Notes: generated by a model from the sequence alone, not told the origin. A stretch of DNA of 13,544 nt from an uncultured Peptococcaceae bacterium (GCA_900553245.1 USCP01000028.1:1-13544), one strand, 5' to 3'; positions 1-7,818 are shown, counted from the stretch's first letter. A program made the numbers and translations.

Positions 1-56
1 GCCACATAGCCGCCGGGACCGGCACCAATTACAATTAAATCAAAATGGTTTTCCAC
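1..56 (-). CDS. lpdA: Dihydrolipoyl dehydrogenase (glycine cleavage L protein), N-terminal fragment
   Basis: Only the first 18 codons plus two bases lie in the window; the gene runs off the left edge. The translation starts VENHFDLIVIGAGPGGYV, which carries the Rossmann GxGxxG motif that binds FAD at the start of flavoprotein disulfide reductases. The start is a GTG at 56-54, with a strong GGGAGG ribosome binding site at 70-65. It follows the lplA stop by 22 bases, so it is very probably the last or a late gene of the glycine cleavage operon. In that setting the enzyme reoxidises the dihydrolipoyl arm of GcvH with NAD+. The fragment alone cannot separate lipoamide dehydrogenase from close relatives such as mercuric or glutathione reductase; the neighbours make the call. 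Confidence 0.82.
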   Translation of the reverse strand, partial: MENHFDLIVIGAGPGGYV

Positions 57-78
57 TTTTATTTCCTCCCTGCTTGTT

Positions 79-1077
79 CTAACATTCCACGGTGAGTAGC
101 CACATACAAAGGTCCTCACGCGCCGATGCTTCATTGTCCCCTTGTACGATAAGGTTCTGAACAGCGCTTGCAAGAGCCTCGTTGTTATAGCGTTTTCCCA
201 AAATCGCCGGCGCCAGCTGATCCACCAAATCCGGAATCAACGCGTCTGAATAAACCTGCGCATCGCTTACGATGCCGCCTTCAACCTGTACCTCCAGGTC
301 CACACGGCCCCAAGCAAAACGCTTGCCCAGTGCGCGGTCAAAACGGAACTTTCTATCGTAATTCCACGCCCATTCTTCGTATTGCGAAACGAGCGCCTGC
401 CATTCATCTTTGGGCACACAAGCCACGCTCATTTGCCCAAGCTCCCCTTCATAGACGCGCGCAAACGCGTCGCACAGCGCTTTTTTGAGAGTTTCCACAT
501 CGAGTGTCGGCATGACGTCTACCAAATTGGTCACGCGCGCCTTGACCGATGCCACGCCCTTACTTTGTAGCTTATCCTTTGGAACATTCAAATACCGTGG
601 CATTTGATTCATATCCACGTTTAACAGCAATGTCCCGTGATGGTAACAGCGCCCCTTATGCTCATAAAATGCATTGCCCGATACCTTGCGACCGTCTACC
701 AAAATATCGTTGCGCCCACTCTTTTCGGCAGCGATGCCGAGAGATGCCAACGCGTTCAGAATCACATCCGTCTGCTTTGACACATCGTAGTGTGCGCTTT
801 GGGCAATAAAGGTAAAGTTTAAGTTGCCCAAATCGTGGTAAACAGCCCCACCACCTGAAAGACGGCGGGCGAGATGCCCGCCGTCTGCTTCGAGGGTGGT
901 AATATTGCATTCTTTCCAAGCATTTTGGTTTTTGCCAATGACCACCGTATGTTGGTTTTGCCACAAATACAGCATCACCTCATCGGCAGCCACATGGTTC
1001 AAAAGCCACTCTTCCAAGGCAAGATTTTCATAAGGACTGGTGCTGTGACCTTCAATCACTGTCAATCGCTTACTCAT
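79..1077 (-). CDS. lplA: Lipoate-protein ligase A
   Basis: This 332-residue protein is about the size of full LplA. It activates lipoate with ATP to lipoyl-AMP and transfers it to a lysine of an acceptor protein, here most likely GcvH. Visible family motifs are RRLSGGGAVYHD (residues 71-82), the lipoyl-adenylate binding loop, and GRKVSGNAF (129-137), in which Lys131 matches the catalytic lysine. Residues from about 245 to 328 form the accessory C-terminal domain, so the protein should do both half-reactions without a partner. The ATG at 1077-1075 is preceded by GAGGAA at 1090-1085. The gene starts 27 bases after the gcvPB stop, which points to one transcript. Its place in the operon suggests scavenging of exogenous lipoate to charge GcvH; no LipA or LipB is visible in the window. 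Confidence 0.93.
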   Translation of the reverse strand: MSKRLTVIEGHSTSPYENLALEEWLLNHVAADEVMLYLWQNQHTVVIGKNQNAWKECNITTLEADGGHLARRLSGGGAVYHDLGNLNFTFIAQSAHYDVSKQTDVILNALASLGIAAEKSGRNDILVDGRKVSGNAFYEHKGRCYHHGTLLLNVDMNQMPRYLNVPKDKLQSKGVASVKARVTNLVDVMPTLDVETLKKALCDAFARVYEGELGQMSVACVPKDEWQALVSQYEEWAWNYDRKFRFDRALGKRFAWGRVDLEVQVEGGIVSDAQVYSDALIPDLVDQLAPAILGKRYNNEALASAVQNLIVQGDNEASAREDLCMWLLTVEC

Positions 1078-1104
1078 TGCACATTTCCTCGCAATTATAA
1101 ACCC

Positions 1105-2538
1105 TTAGTTTTCAAAATCGTATTTCAATACCGGATGACGTGCTGCCCCAACTTCGTCCAGACGACCGATTGGGGTGGTCACCGGTGCCGCATGCAAGGC
1201 ATCGGCATTGCTTTGTGCCAACTCATACAGTTCACGGAATACAGCAATGGCGTGATCCAAGGTTTCACGGGATTCCGTTTCGGTTGGTTCAACCATAAGC
1301 GCTTCATGAACGATGAGAGGGAAGTACATTGTTGGTGGGTGGATGTGGTTATCCAAAAGCCCTTTCGCAATGTCCAATGCGCTTACGCCGGTTTCCTTCT
1401 TAAGCGCAGACAAATCCATGACAAACTCGTGCATACAGGTTTCGTCATAGGCCATGTTGTAAAGGTCTTTCAATGCCACACGCATATAGTTGGCATTAAG
1501 CACTGCGTTGGCACTGGCTTCCTTGATGCCTTCAGCACCGAGAGTAGCAATGTAAGCAAGCGCACGAACGTCAACCAAGAAGTTGCCGTAGAAGCTCTTG
1601 AGTTCACCAACGCTGTGTTCAGGTTTTACCATATGAAGGTTGCCTGCTTCCCCATCAACAAGGATGTTTGGCAAGTATTCAGCCAAGATGGCTTTGCAAC
1701 CAACAGGACCGGAACCAGGGCCGCCACCGCCGTGAGGGGTGGAGAAGGTTTTGTGGAGGTTCAAGTGAACCACGTCAAAGCCCATATCCCCAGGACGTGC
1801 TTGCCCCATAACAGCGTTTAAGTTAGCGCCGTCATAGTAGCAAAGACCGCCACATTCATGCACCATATTGGTGATGGCAGTGATGTTCTTGTCAAAAAGA
1901 CCAACGGTGTTAGGGTTGGTGAGCATAAGCCCTGCCACTTCATCGTCGCAAACAGCGGCCAATTTTTCTAAGTCAACGCAACCGTCCGGACCGGATTCTA
2001 CGTTCACAATTTTAAAGCCGCACATGGACGCACTGGCTGGGTTGGTACCATGTGCAGAGTCCGGCACGATAATTTTGGTACGTTTTTGATCGCCACGCGC
2101 ATGATGATACGCCTTCATCAACAAAAGACCGGTGAATTCACCGTGTGCACCGGCTGCCGGTTGAAGGGTCAAACGGTCCATCCCAGTGATTTCACAGAGG
2201 TATTTTTCCAAGGTTTGAATGACTTCCAAGGAGCCTTGCACGGTGTGTTCCGGTTGTAATGGATGCACTGCGGCGAAGCCTTCAAGGTTGGCCATTTCTT
2301 CGTTAATGCGTGGGTTGTATTTCATGGTGCAGCTACCCAATGGATAGAAACCATCATTCACACCGTGGCATTTCTTTGCGAGTTCGGTATAGTGGCGGGT
2401 GAGATCCACTTCACTCACTTCTGGTAAACGAAGTGCACTTTGACGTGCGTCCTTTGCGTCTACTTCAACGGTCGGAACGTCACAAGCCGGTAATACGTCG
2501 ATGCCGCGCCCTGCTTTGCTCTTTTCAAAAATTAACAT
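1105..2538 (-). CDS. gcvPB: Glycine dehydrogenase (decarboxylating) subunit 2
   Basis: The 477-residue C-terminal half of the split glycine decarboxylase (P protein) found in many Bacillota and archaea. It carries the pyridoxal phosphate lysine: LNLHKTFSTPHGGGGPGSGP places Lys263 in the typical HKTF context, followed by the glycine-rich loop. Other family blocks are YPLGSCTMKYNP (residues 65-76), LQPAAGAHGE (125-134) and DSAHGTNPASA (160-170). With GcvPA it decarboxylates glycine and loads the aminomethyl group on lipoyl-GcvH. The start ATG at 2538 is one base past the gcvPA TGA stop (2542-2540). Its GGAGGTGG ribosome site lies inside the end of gcvPA, so translation of the two subunits is probably coupled. 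Length is normal and no key residue is missing. Confidence 0.96.
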   Translation of the reverse strand: MLIFEKSKAGRGIDVLPACDVPTVEVDAKDARQSALRLPEVSEVDLTRHYTELAKKCHGVNDGFYPLGSCTMKYNPRINEEMANLEGFAAVHPLQPEHTVQGSLEVIQTLEKYLCEITGMDRLTLQPAAGAHGEFTGLLLMKAYHHARGDQKRTKIIVPDSAHGTNPASASMCGFKIVNVESGPDGCVDLEKLAAVCDDEVAGLMLTNPNTVGLFDKNITAITNMVHECGGLCYYDGANLNAVMGQARPGDMGFDVVHLNLHKTFSTPHGGGGPGSGPVGCKAILAEYLPNILVDGEAGNLHMVKPEHSVGELKSFYGNFLVDVRALAYIATLGAEGIKEASANAVLNANYMRVALKDLYNMAYDETCMHEFVMDLSALKKETGVSALDIAKGLLDNHIHPPTMYFPLIVHEALMVEPTETESRETLDHAIAVFRELYELAQSNADALHAAPVTTPIGRLDEVGAARHPVLKYDFEN

Positions 2539-2539
2539 C

Positions 2540-3853
2540 TCAGCCCACCTCCTTAACGATGCGAATCACTGCATCCATTTCTTCTTTGGTATTCATTTCG
2601 GTGCAGCACCAGAGGATACGATGGTCGTCCAATGGATAGCCACCGAGAATATCTTCCGCTTCAAGGGCAGCGAGCAATTGAGCGGACTCGATATCACTCA
2701 CAGTCACAAATTCGTTGAAGAACGCGCCCTTGTTTTCGATGGTCAAGCCTGCGCCTGCCAGGCCATCTGCCAAGTAATGCGCCTTGGAGAGGGATTGACT
2801 GGCCACATTCTTTAAGCCTTCAGGACCCATGGTGGAGAGGTAAACCCCTACTGCCAATGCACACAAGGCTTGATTGGAGCAGATGTTACTAGATGCCTTT
2901 TCACGGCGAATGTGTTGTTCGCGCGCTTGCAAGGTGAGTACATAACCCACGGTGCCGTTGTCATCAGCGGTTTGACCAACGATACGCCCAGGAAGCTGAC
3001 GCATCATCTTTTGGGTGGATGCCATGAAACCAAGGTATGGACCACCGAAGCCGAGTGGCAAACCGAGTGGTTGCCCTTCACCGACAGCGATGTCTGCCCC
3101 GTATTCACGAGGGGTTTTGAGCACACCGAGGGTCATTGGGTTCACACCCATGATGAATTTTGCACCGGCTGCATGTGCAGCTTCGCCAATGGCTTCAGCA
3201 TCTTCGATATTCCCAAAGAAGTTTGGTTGTTGAATGTATACACTGGCGGTATTATCGTCAAGCGCTGCTTTTAAAGCATCCATATCGGTCATGCCATCCT
3301 TTGGTGGAATGATGACCACTTCCATGTTGTTCCCAAAGGTGTAGGTTTTAATGGTTTCAAGCACATAAGGGTTTGCCGCACCACTGACTACAGCCTTCTT
3401 TTGTTTTCTGCCATAGCACATAGAGAGCGCTTCGGCAGCCGCACTTGCGCCATCGTACACAGATGCGTTGCTCACATCCATGCCGGTGAGTTCACAAATG
3501 AGGGTTTGATATTCAAAAATGGATTGCAAAATCCCTTGGCTGATTTCAGCTTGATAAGGGGTATACGCAGTCTGTAAGTTTTCCTTAGAGAGCACATTTT
3601 TTACCATTGATGGCACATAGTGATTGTAGGCACCTGCCCCTCTGAAGATATGAGGGAACACCTTGTTTTTATCTGCCATTGCGGAAACAAAACGGCGAGT
3701 TTCAAGCTCGCTCTTACCGGCTGGGAGCTTCAAGGCATCCTTGAGCTTCAACTCATCCGGAATAATTTTGAACATATCTTCAAAGGATTCATAGCCACAA
3801 GCATGAAGCATTTCAAGACGTTCGTCATTAGTATTTGGCACATAGCTGCCCAT
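2540..3853 (-). CDS. gcvPA: Glycine dehydrogenase (decarboxylating) subunit 1
   Basis: The 437-residue N-terminal half of the split P protein; it forms the glycine decarboxylase heterotetramer with GcvPB. It has the expected start MGSYVPNTNDERLEML, then the AYTPYQAEISQG block and a late VGYVLTLQAREQHIRREKA block. The open frame reaches back to a TTG at 3886, adding 11 residues. I prefer the ATG at 3853-3851: it has an excellent AGGAAGGTGA ribosome site at 3870-3861, and it begins where family members usually do, just before the P-x-T/N segment. The gap to the gcvH stop is then 55 bases with no terminator. The last codons overlap the gcvPB ribosome site. This half has no PLP lysine, as expected for subunit 1. 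Confidence 0.95.
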   Translation of the reverse strand: MGSYVPNTNDERLEMLHACGYESFEDMFKIIPDELKLKDALKLPAGKSELETRRFVSAMADKNKVFPHIFRGAGAYNHYVPSMVKNVLSKENLQTAYTPYQAEISQGILQSIFEYQTLICELTGMDVSNASVYDGASAAAEALSMCYGRKQKKAVVSGAANPYVLETIKTYTFGNNMEVVIIPPKDGMTDMDALKAALDDNTASVYIQQPNFFGNIEDAEAIGEAAHAAGAKFIMGVNPMTLGVLKTPREYGADIAVGEGQPLGLPLGFGGPYLGFMASTQKMMRQLPGRIVGQTADDNGTVGYVLTLQAREQHIRREKASSNICSNQALCALAVGVYLSTMGPEGLKNVASQSLSKAHYLADGLAGAGLTIENKGAFFNEFVTVSDIESAQLLAALEAEDILGGYPLDDHRILWCCTEMNTKEEMDAVIRIVKEVG

Positions 3854-3908
3854 AGTAATATCACCTTCCTCTGCGATTTTTTGCAATATGAGATGAAGTT
3901 ATAATGAA

Positions 3909-4286
3909 TTATTCAAGACCTTCTACATAAGCCTTGTATGCAGCAGCGTCCATGAGCTCGCCTTCACCGCTAAAGCCGCTTACTTTTACAAACCAAGCAT
4001 CGAAAGCGCCTTCGTTGATCTTTTCTGGGGAATCAAGCAATTCTTCGTTGATTTCAGCAACGGTACCGTCTACTGGGCTTAACACATCGCTAACAGCCTT
4101 TACGGATTCAACGTCAGCAAACGCTTCACCGGCTACCATTTCATCGCCTTCTTCAGGAAGGTTCACAAATACGAGGTCGCCCAATTCGTTTTGTGCATAG
4201 TCGGTAATCCCAACAAGTGCCACATCGCCTTCTACTAATACCCATTCATGATCTTCGCTGTACAATAAACCTTCTCTAAATTCCAT
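3909..4286 (-). CDS. gcvH: Glycine cleavage system H protein
   Basis: A 125-residue acidic lipoyl-carrier protein of normal length. The lipoylation site is in DVESVKAVSDV, making Lys63 the residue that carries lipoate; the surrounding ESVKA is nearly invariant in the family. The N-terminal EDHEWV and the GITDYAQNELGDLVFV segment are also typical. The lipoyl arm shuttles the aminomethyl intermediate between the P, T and L proteins. The ATG at 4286 is preceded by an AAGGA-type ribosome site. A gap of 66 bases separates it from the gcvT stop and contains no hairpin with a U-tract, so one transcript is likely. LplA, encoded three genes on, is the obvious candidate to lipoylate it. Confidence 0.97.
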   Translation of the reverse strand: MEFREGLLYSEDHEWVLVEGDVALVGITDYAQNELGDLVFVNLPEEGDEMVAGEAFADVESVKAVSDVLSPVDGTVAEINEELLDSPEKINEGAFDAWFVKVSGFSGEGELMDAAAYKAYVEGLE

Positions 4287-4352
4287 TTTAAACGTCCTTT
4301 CTTGTTCTAATCCCTATTATTTATTCTATATAAACCAACCTTCTAAAAACGC

Positions 4353-5435
4353 TTACTTTGCACGTTTATAGAAAGGCAAGCCAACAACTTCAGCAGCCAC
4401 ACGACGGCCGCGAACAACAACTTCTACACTGTCCCCCACTTGCAAACGGCCCTTTTCAACCAAAGCCATTGCCACAGGATGACCCAAGAATGGGCAGTGG
4501 GTACCGGAAGTGGTCATCCCAACTTTTTCTTCGCCAACAAATACTTCTTGTGCTTCACGAATGATCCCGCGACCGGTTACCTTGAGGCCAACGCGTTCAC
4601 GAGCAGCAGGTGCTTCTAATGCGGCCTTGCCGATGAAATCATCCTTGTTCATCTTAACGGCAAAGCCCAAACCGGTTTCGAGAGGAGACACGGTTTCATC
4701 CATTTCATGACCGTAAAGTGGCATCCCAGCTTCCATACGAAGGGTATCGCGTGCGCCCAAACCACATGGAAGCAAACCGTCTTCAGCGCCAGCTTCCATA
4801 ATCTTTTGCCAGAGTTCAACCACTTTGTCTGCAGCCACATAAAGTTCTACGCCGTCTTCACCGGTGTAGCCGGTCTTAGATACCACACAAGGAATCCCGG
4901 CAACCACACCGCCAAATACCGCATGATAGTATTTTGCAGGAATGTCTTCTTCTACAGTGAGCTTACGCAAAATATCCATGGCCTTTGGCCCTTGAAGTGC
5001 CAATTGTCCCCATTCATCGCTCACATTGGTAAAGGTCGCATCACCAAATTCATGGTCTTTCATCCATTGGAAATCTTTGTCAGTATTAGATGCATTCACA
5101 ACGAGGAAATAATCGTTTTCGCCTTTTTTATAAACAATCAAGTCATCAATGCAGCCACCGTTGTCATTGCAAAGTGCAGTGTAGCGTGCTTGACCATCCA
5201 CCATGGTGTCAAAGCTATTGGTGAAAATCTTGTTCAAGTTTGCCAATGCATCCGGCCCTTGCAACAAAATTTCGCCCATGTGGCTCACATCGAAAAGCCC
5301 TGCTTGTTCGCGAACAGCCATATGTTCAGCAATAACGCCTGCTTTGTATTGAACCGGCATGCTAAATCCACCAAACGGAACCATTTTGCCGCCTGCTTCA
5401 ACGTGTACATCATAAAGTGGTGTTTTCTTTTCCAT
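4353..5435 (-). CDS. gcvT: Aminomethyltransferase (glycine cleavage T protein)
   Basis: A 360-residue T protein, the usual length. It releases ammonia from the aminomethyl-lipoyl arm of GcvH and passes the carbon to tetrahydrofolate, giving 5,10-methylene-THF. Visible blocks are FDVSHMGEI (residues 48-56), GGCIDDLIVYK (93-103) with the acidic pair Asp97/Asp98 matching the catalytic aspartate region, TGYTGEDGVELY (188-199) and GARDTLRMEAGMPLYGHEM (227-245). The ATG at 5435 follows a clear GGAGG site at 5450-5446. It is the first gene of the glycine cleavage cluster. Only about 40 bases separate it from a strong terminator that ends the upstream symporter gene, leaving little room for a promoter. 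Confidence 0.97.
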   Translation of the reverse strand: MEKKTPLYDVHVEAGGKMVPFGGFSMPVQYKAGVIAEHMAVREQAGLFDVSHMGEILLQGPDALANLNKIFTNSFDTMVDGQARYTALCNDNGGCIDDLIVYKKGENDYFLVVNASNTDKDFQWMKDHEFGDATFTNVSDEWGQLALQGPKAMDILRKLTVEEDIPAKYYHAVFGGVVAGIPCVVSKTGYTGEDGVELYVAADKVVELWQKIMEAGAEDGLLPCGLGARDTLRMEAGMPLYGHEMDETVSPLETGLGFAVKMNKDDFIGKAALEAPAARERVGLKVTGRGIIREAQEVFVGEEKVGMTTSGTHCPFLGHPVAMALVEKGRLQVGDSVEVVVRGRRVAAEVVGLPFYKRAK

Positions 5436-5473
5436 TTAAATGTGTCCTCCTTTTACGACAACTCTACCATGAA

Positions 5474-5528
5474 ATAAAAAAGAGGGATACCCTTTCTACC
5501 AATTCTATTGATAGAAAAGTATCCCCCT
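5474..5528 (-). terminator. Rho-independent terminator after the 7041 symporter gene
   Basis: Read on the minus strand, arms at 5528-5519 and 5490-5481 pair over 10 positions with one G-T. An inner stretch pairs TTTCTATC with GGTAGAAA. A run of six T follows at 5481-5476. It stands between the symporter stop (5563) and the gcvT start (5435). Read-through here would give the gcv operon a promoter; see findings. Confidence 0.88.
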
Positions 5529-5562
5529 ATAGTAGCAAAGATTTTTTAGTTTTTAAGTTTCA

Positions 5563-7041
5563 TTAGTCGCGAACTTCAACCGGAATTGGATCTTCCGGAG
5601 TGTCGTCGCGCTTAACCTTGTTCATCTTGTCACTATCTACTTGAGTAAAGTAACGCTTGGTTTCCTTAAGAACTACGCTAGACAAGAGCAATACCCCGAG
5701 CAAGTTAGGAATTGCCATCAAACCGTTGAAGGAGTCTGCAACGCCCCATACAACTTCCAAGCTCCAAACGCAACCAAAGAATACAAGGATAACATAGCAA
5801 ACACGATAAACAACGATTGCAATGTGACGAGCCTTTGCATTATTACGGAAAAGGAATTCCCAGCACTTTTCACCGTAGTAGCACCAGCCGAGCATAGTGG
5901 ACATAGCGAAGAGAACCAGTGCGATAGTCAAACCGATAGAACCAATCTTGCCAGGAAGTGCAAATTCGAATGCCTTCAAGGACAATACAGCCCCTGCATA
6001 TTCACCAGTTTGATAAACATATGCACCGGATGGATCCTTAGTGGTCAAAATAACCAAAGCGGTCATAGTGCAAATGATAAAAGTAACGATGAATACTTCA
6101 AAGATACCCCAAATCCCTTGTTCTACAGGGTCCTTAGCAGAAGTCGCTGCGTGAGCCATTGGTGCGGAACCGAGACCTGCTTCGTTAGAGAATACCCCAC
6201 GCGCAATACCCATTTGAATAACGGTCATGATTGCAATCCCACAACCGCCACCGAGAACAGCTTCTGGATTGAATGCGCCTACAAAGATACTATAGAAAGC
6301 ATGTGGAATTTCTTGGAATTGAAGCACAAGGATAATAATACTGAATACAATGAAGAAAATAGCCATGGCAGGAACAACTTTTTCAGTAACCTTTGCGATA
6401 CTGCTAATCCCACCGATGATAACCAAACCAACAATGATTGCAAGCACAACACCAACAACTTTGGTACTTACGCCAAAAGTATCATACATAGATGTTGCAA
6501 TGGAGTTCCCTTGAACCAAGTTCCCAGTACCGATACAAGCAACTGCTGCAAAGATACAGAAACAGGTCCCTAAGAAAGTCCCTAAACCTTTATGCTTTTT
6601 ACCAACACCGTTTTTGAGATAGTACATTGGCCCCCCAGTGTACATCCCATATTCATTGGTTTCACGATATTTTACAGCTAATACGATTTCGGAATACTTG
6701 GTCATCATGCCAAAGACAGCAGACATCCACATCCAGAAAATCGCACCAGGGCCACCAACGCCGATTGCGGTTGCAACCCCTACGACATTCCCTGTACCGA
6801 TGGTAGAAGCAAGCGCGGTGGTCATTGCCTGGAACGGACTGATGTTAGAACCGTCTACAGCCTTTTGTTCACCACGAAGCGCACCCCCGACGGTACGATT
6901 CAATACATAACCTAAATAACGACATTGGATGAACCCTGCGCGGAAACTGAGGTATGCCCCAGTCCCAACCATGAGAACCAGCATAACTGGGCCCCATACG
7001 AAGCTGTTGAGCGCAGCATTCATGGACATGAATAATTCCAT
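5563..7041 (-). CDS. AGCS-family sodium:alanine/glycine symporter (copy 1)
   Basis: A 492-residue polytopic inner-membrane carrier of the alanine-or-glycine:cation symporter family, at the family's usual length. Family blocks are ALASTIGTGNVVGVATAIGVGG (about residues 76-97), the FWMWMSAVFGMMTKYSEI signature (102-119) and SNEAGLGSAP (285-294), which shape the substrate and sodium sites in this family. The C-terminal tail (about 465-492) is charged and probably cytoplasmic. The start ATG at 7041 has a GGAGGAG ribosome site just upstream. It lies directly upstream of gcvT, so glycine uptake for the cleavage system is a reasonable inference; alanine is equally compatible with the family. It is a clear paralogue of the carrier at 7876-9306. 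It ends at a strong terminator, and a promoter is predicted at 7275-7247. Confidence 0.93.
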   Translation of the reverse strand: MELFMSMNAALNSFVWGPVMLVLMVGTGAYLSFRAGFIQCRYLGYVLNRTVGGALRGEQKAVDGSNISPFQAMTTALASTIGTGNVVGVATAIGVGGPGAIFWMWMSAVFGMMTKYSEIVLAVKYRETNEYGMYTGGPMYYLKNGVGKKHKGLGTFLGTCFCIFAAVACIGTGNLVQGNSIATSMYDTFGVSTKVVGVVLAIIVGLVIIGGISSIAKVTEKVVPAMAIFFIVFSIIILVLQFQEIPHAFYSIFVGAFNPEAVLGGGCGIAIMTVIQMGIARGVFSNEAGLGSAPMAHAATSAKDPVEQGIWGIFEVFIVTFIICTMTALVILTTKDPSGAYVYQTGEYAGAVLSLKAFEFALPGKIGSIGLTIALVLFAMSTMLGWCYYGEKCWEFLFRNNAKARHIAIVVYRVCYVILVFFGCVWSLEVVWGVADSFNGLMAIPNLLGVLLLSSVVLKETKRYFTQVDSDKMNKVKRDDTPEDPIPVEVRD

Positions 7042-7096
7042 ACAAAACTCCTCCTGATTTTTTGGTCACTCTCGACAATTTTTGGACAATATTGCT

Positions 7097-7129
7097 GTTT
7101 TGTTCGAGCCCCCCAGCCTTCACAAAACA
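7097..7129 (-). other. Stem-loop with a G-rich loop in the copy 1 symporter leader
   Basis: On the minus strand TGTTTTGT and ACAAAACA form a perfect 8-bp stem around a loop of about 17 bases that contains six consecutive G. It lies about 55 bases before the symporter start, in an otherwise AT-rich leader. I do not recognise a riboswitch consensus here. Whether it is functional is unknown. Confidence 0.3.
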
Positions 7130-7246
7130 TCCATCGCCATAAACGCGAGCCTCTTCTTTCGTTTTCAATTCAAAGTGCTCTTATTTATAGAAGCATTTTA
7201 AATTGTCGCCTATTAAACGAAAATTCAGACACGCTTTTATGACACT

Positions 7247-7275
7247 ATAATGCCAAAACAATGATTCAAAGTCAA
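7247..7275 (-). promoter_or_regulatory. Predicted sigma-A type promoter for copy 1 symporter
   Basis: The -35 TTGACT (7275-7270) and -10 CATTAT (7252-7247) are 17 bases apart, with a TGG extended -10 directly before the -10. A transcript starting near 7240 would have a leader of about 200 bases. An overlapping TATAGT is a better hexamer but would need 20-base spacing. Confidence 0.5.
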
Positions 7276-7554
7276 GACTGTTTAATATACAATCTGACCA
7301 CCAAAGAGAGACTTTTGTGCATATATTATCTTTTTGTGTTTTTGTGATTTTTTTCTCTACTGTCCACAATCCATAACTTTCCCTTTGTTAAGCGGTTTAT
7401 GGACATTCTCTATTTTTCAAACTATCAGATAATTCTCACTGGGTAACCACTTTTATCCATAATAAGCGATTCTTATGTTTTGTATCATAGTCATTATACA
7501 ATCAATTCAACATATATTCCGTGCTTACTTATCGCTTCTCATTGCAACCTCACC

Positions 7555-7567
7555 GGCATTAAATGCC
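7555..7567. repeat. Palindrome GGCATTAAATGCC
   Basis: A 13-base perfect inverted repeat (6-bp arms, central A). It shares the core CATTAAATG with a second palindrome centred 52 bases away at 7606-7620. It could be one of a pair of operator half-sites or a small hairpin. Confidence 0.5.
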
Positions 7568-7582
7568 AGCGACTTCGATCAG

Positions 7583-7785
7583 AAGTGCTCCTATTTTACA
7601 ATTTCCTTCATTAAATGAAGTGCGTCCCTCTCCTAAACATGCCATACCACCCACATTCAAATCTACTGTCATGCAAGCAATACAATCATAGACGATCATC
7701 CGCCTTCTATCGTCGCGCGCCCCGTTATCACCTAAGCCACACACAGCCCCTCAGCCTGTATCACTGTGTAGCGCTCTATTTTACA
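7583..7785. repeat. Short direct repeat AGYGCTC(C)TATTTTACA
   Basis: On the plus strand AAGTGCTCCTATTTTACA (7583-7600) and TAGCGCTCTATTTTACA (7769-7785) match except at the first bases, one C/T change and one extra base. A weaker relative, AAGTGCTCTTATTTATA, is at 7174-7190. All are in the leader side of copy 1 symporter. The meaning is unknown. Confidence 0.4.
7606..7620. repeat. Palindrome CTTCATTAAATGAAG
   Basis: A 15-base perfect inverted repeat (7-bp arms, central A) with the same CATTAAATG centre as the palindrome at 7555-7567. The centres are 52 bases apart, roughly five turns of DNA, so both would face the same side of the helix. Confidence 0.5.
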
Positions 7786-7818
7786 GCTTCAGGACATTTA
7801 CCAAAAGCCTTCACGCAC

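Larger units (their letters stand above)
7276..7818. other. Gene-free stretch between the two symporters
   Basis: No convincing protein gene is seen. The longest minus-strand frame (7744-7559, 61 codons) has no recognisable motif and no good ribosome site. The part nearest copy 2 (about 7560-7818) is richer in G and C and holds two palindromes with a shared core and a direct repeat, listed separately. The part from 7276 to 7560 is AT-rich. I looked for glycine, lysine, TPP, SAM and cobalamin riboswitch cores, a T-box and tRNA-like structures and found none that hold up. Confidence 0.6.

Noticed and set aside
874..1821. A 315-codon plus-strand frame opposite lplA and gcvPB, and the 310-codon plus frame at 5641-6573 opposite the symporter.
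   Set aside because: Both are antisense shadows of well-supported genes; their translations show no family motif and are rich in the residues produced by reading codon complements.
6869..7168. A 99-codon minus-strand frame beginning in the copy 1 symporter leader (TTG start).
   Set aside because: It overlaps the symporter coding region for more than half its length in another frame and has no convincing start.
7081..7200. Lysine riboswitch resemblance (AGAGGCTCGCG and GAAGGCTGG on the minus strand) in the copy 1 symporter leader.
   Set aside because: Only short pieces match; the AGUA, GCCGAAG and final CUGUC segments are missing and the five-stem layout cannot be drawn.
7621..7680. A minus-strand GGGTGGTATGGCA resembling the T-box antiterminator core.
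   Set aside because: Only the first half matches the T-box consensus, there is no terminator with a U-tract after it, and no specifier loop could be recognised.
7559..7744. A 61-codon minus-strand frame in the inter-symporter gap that could be a small protein.
   Set aside because: It has no clear ribosome site, no recognisable motif or membrane segment, and it runs through both palindromes and a repeat unit.
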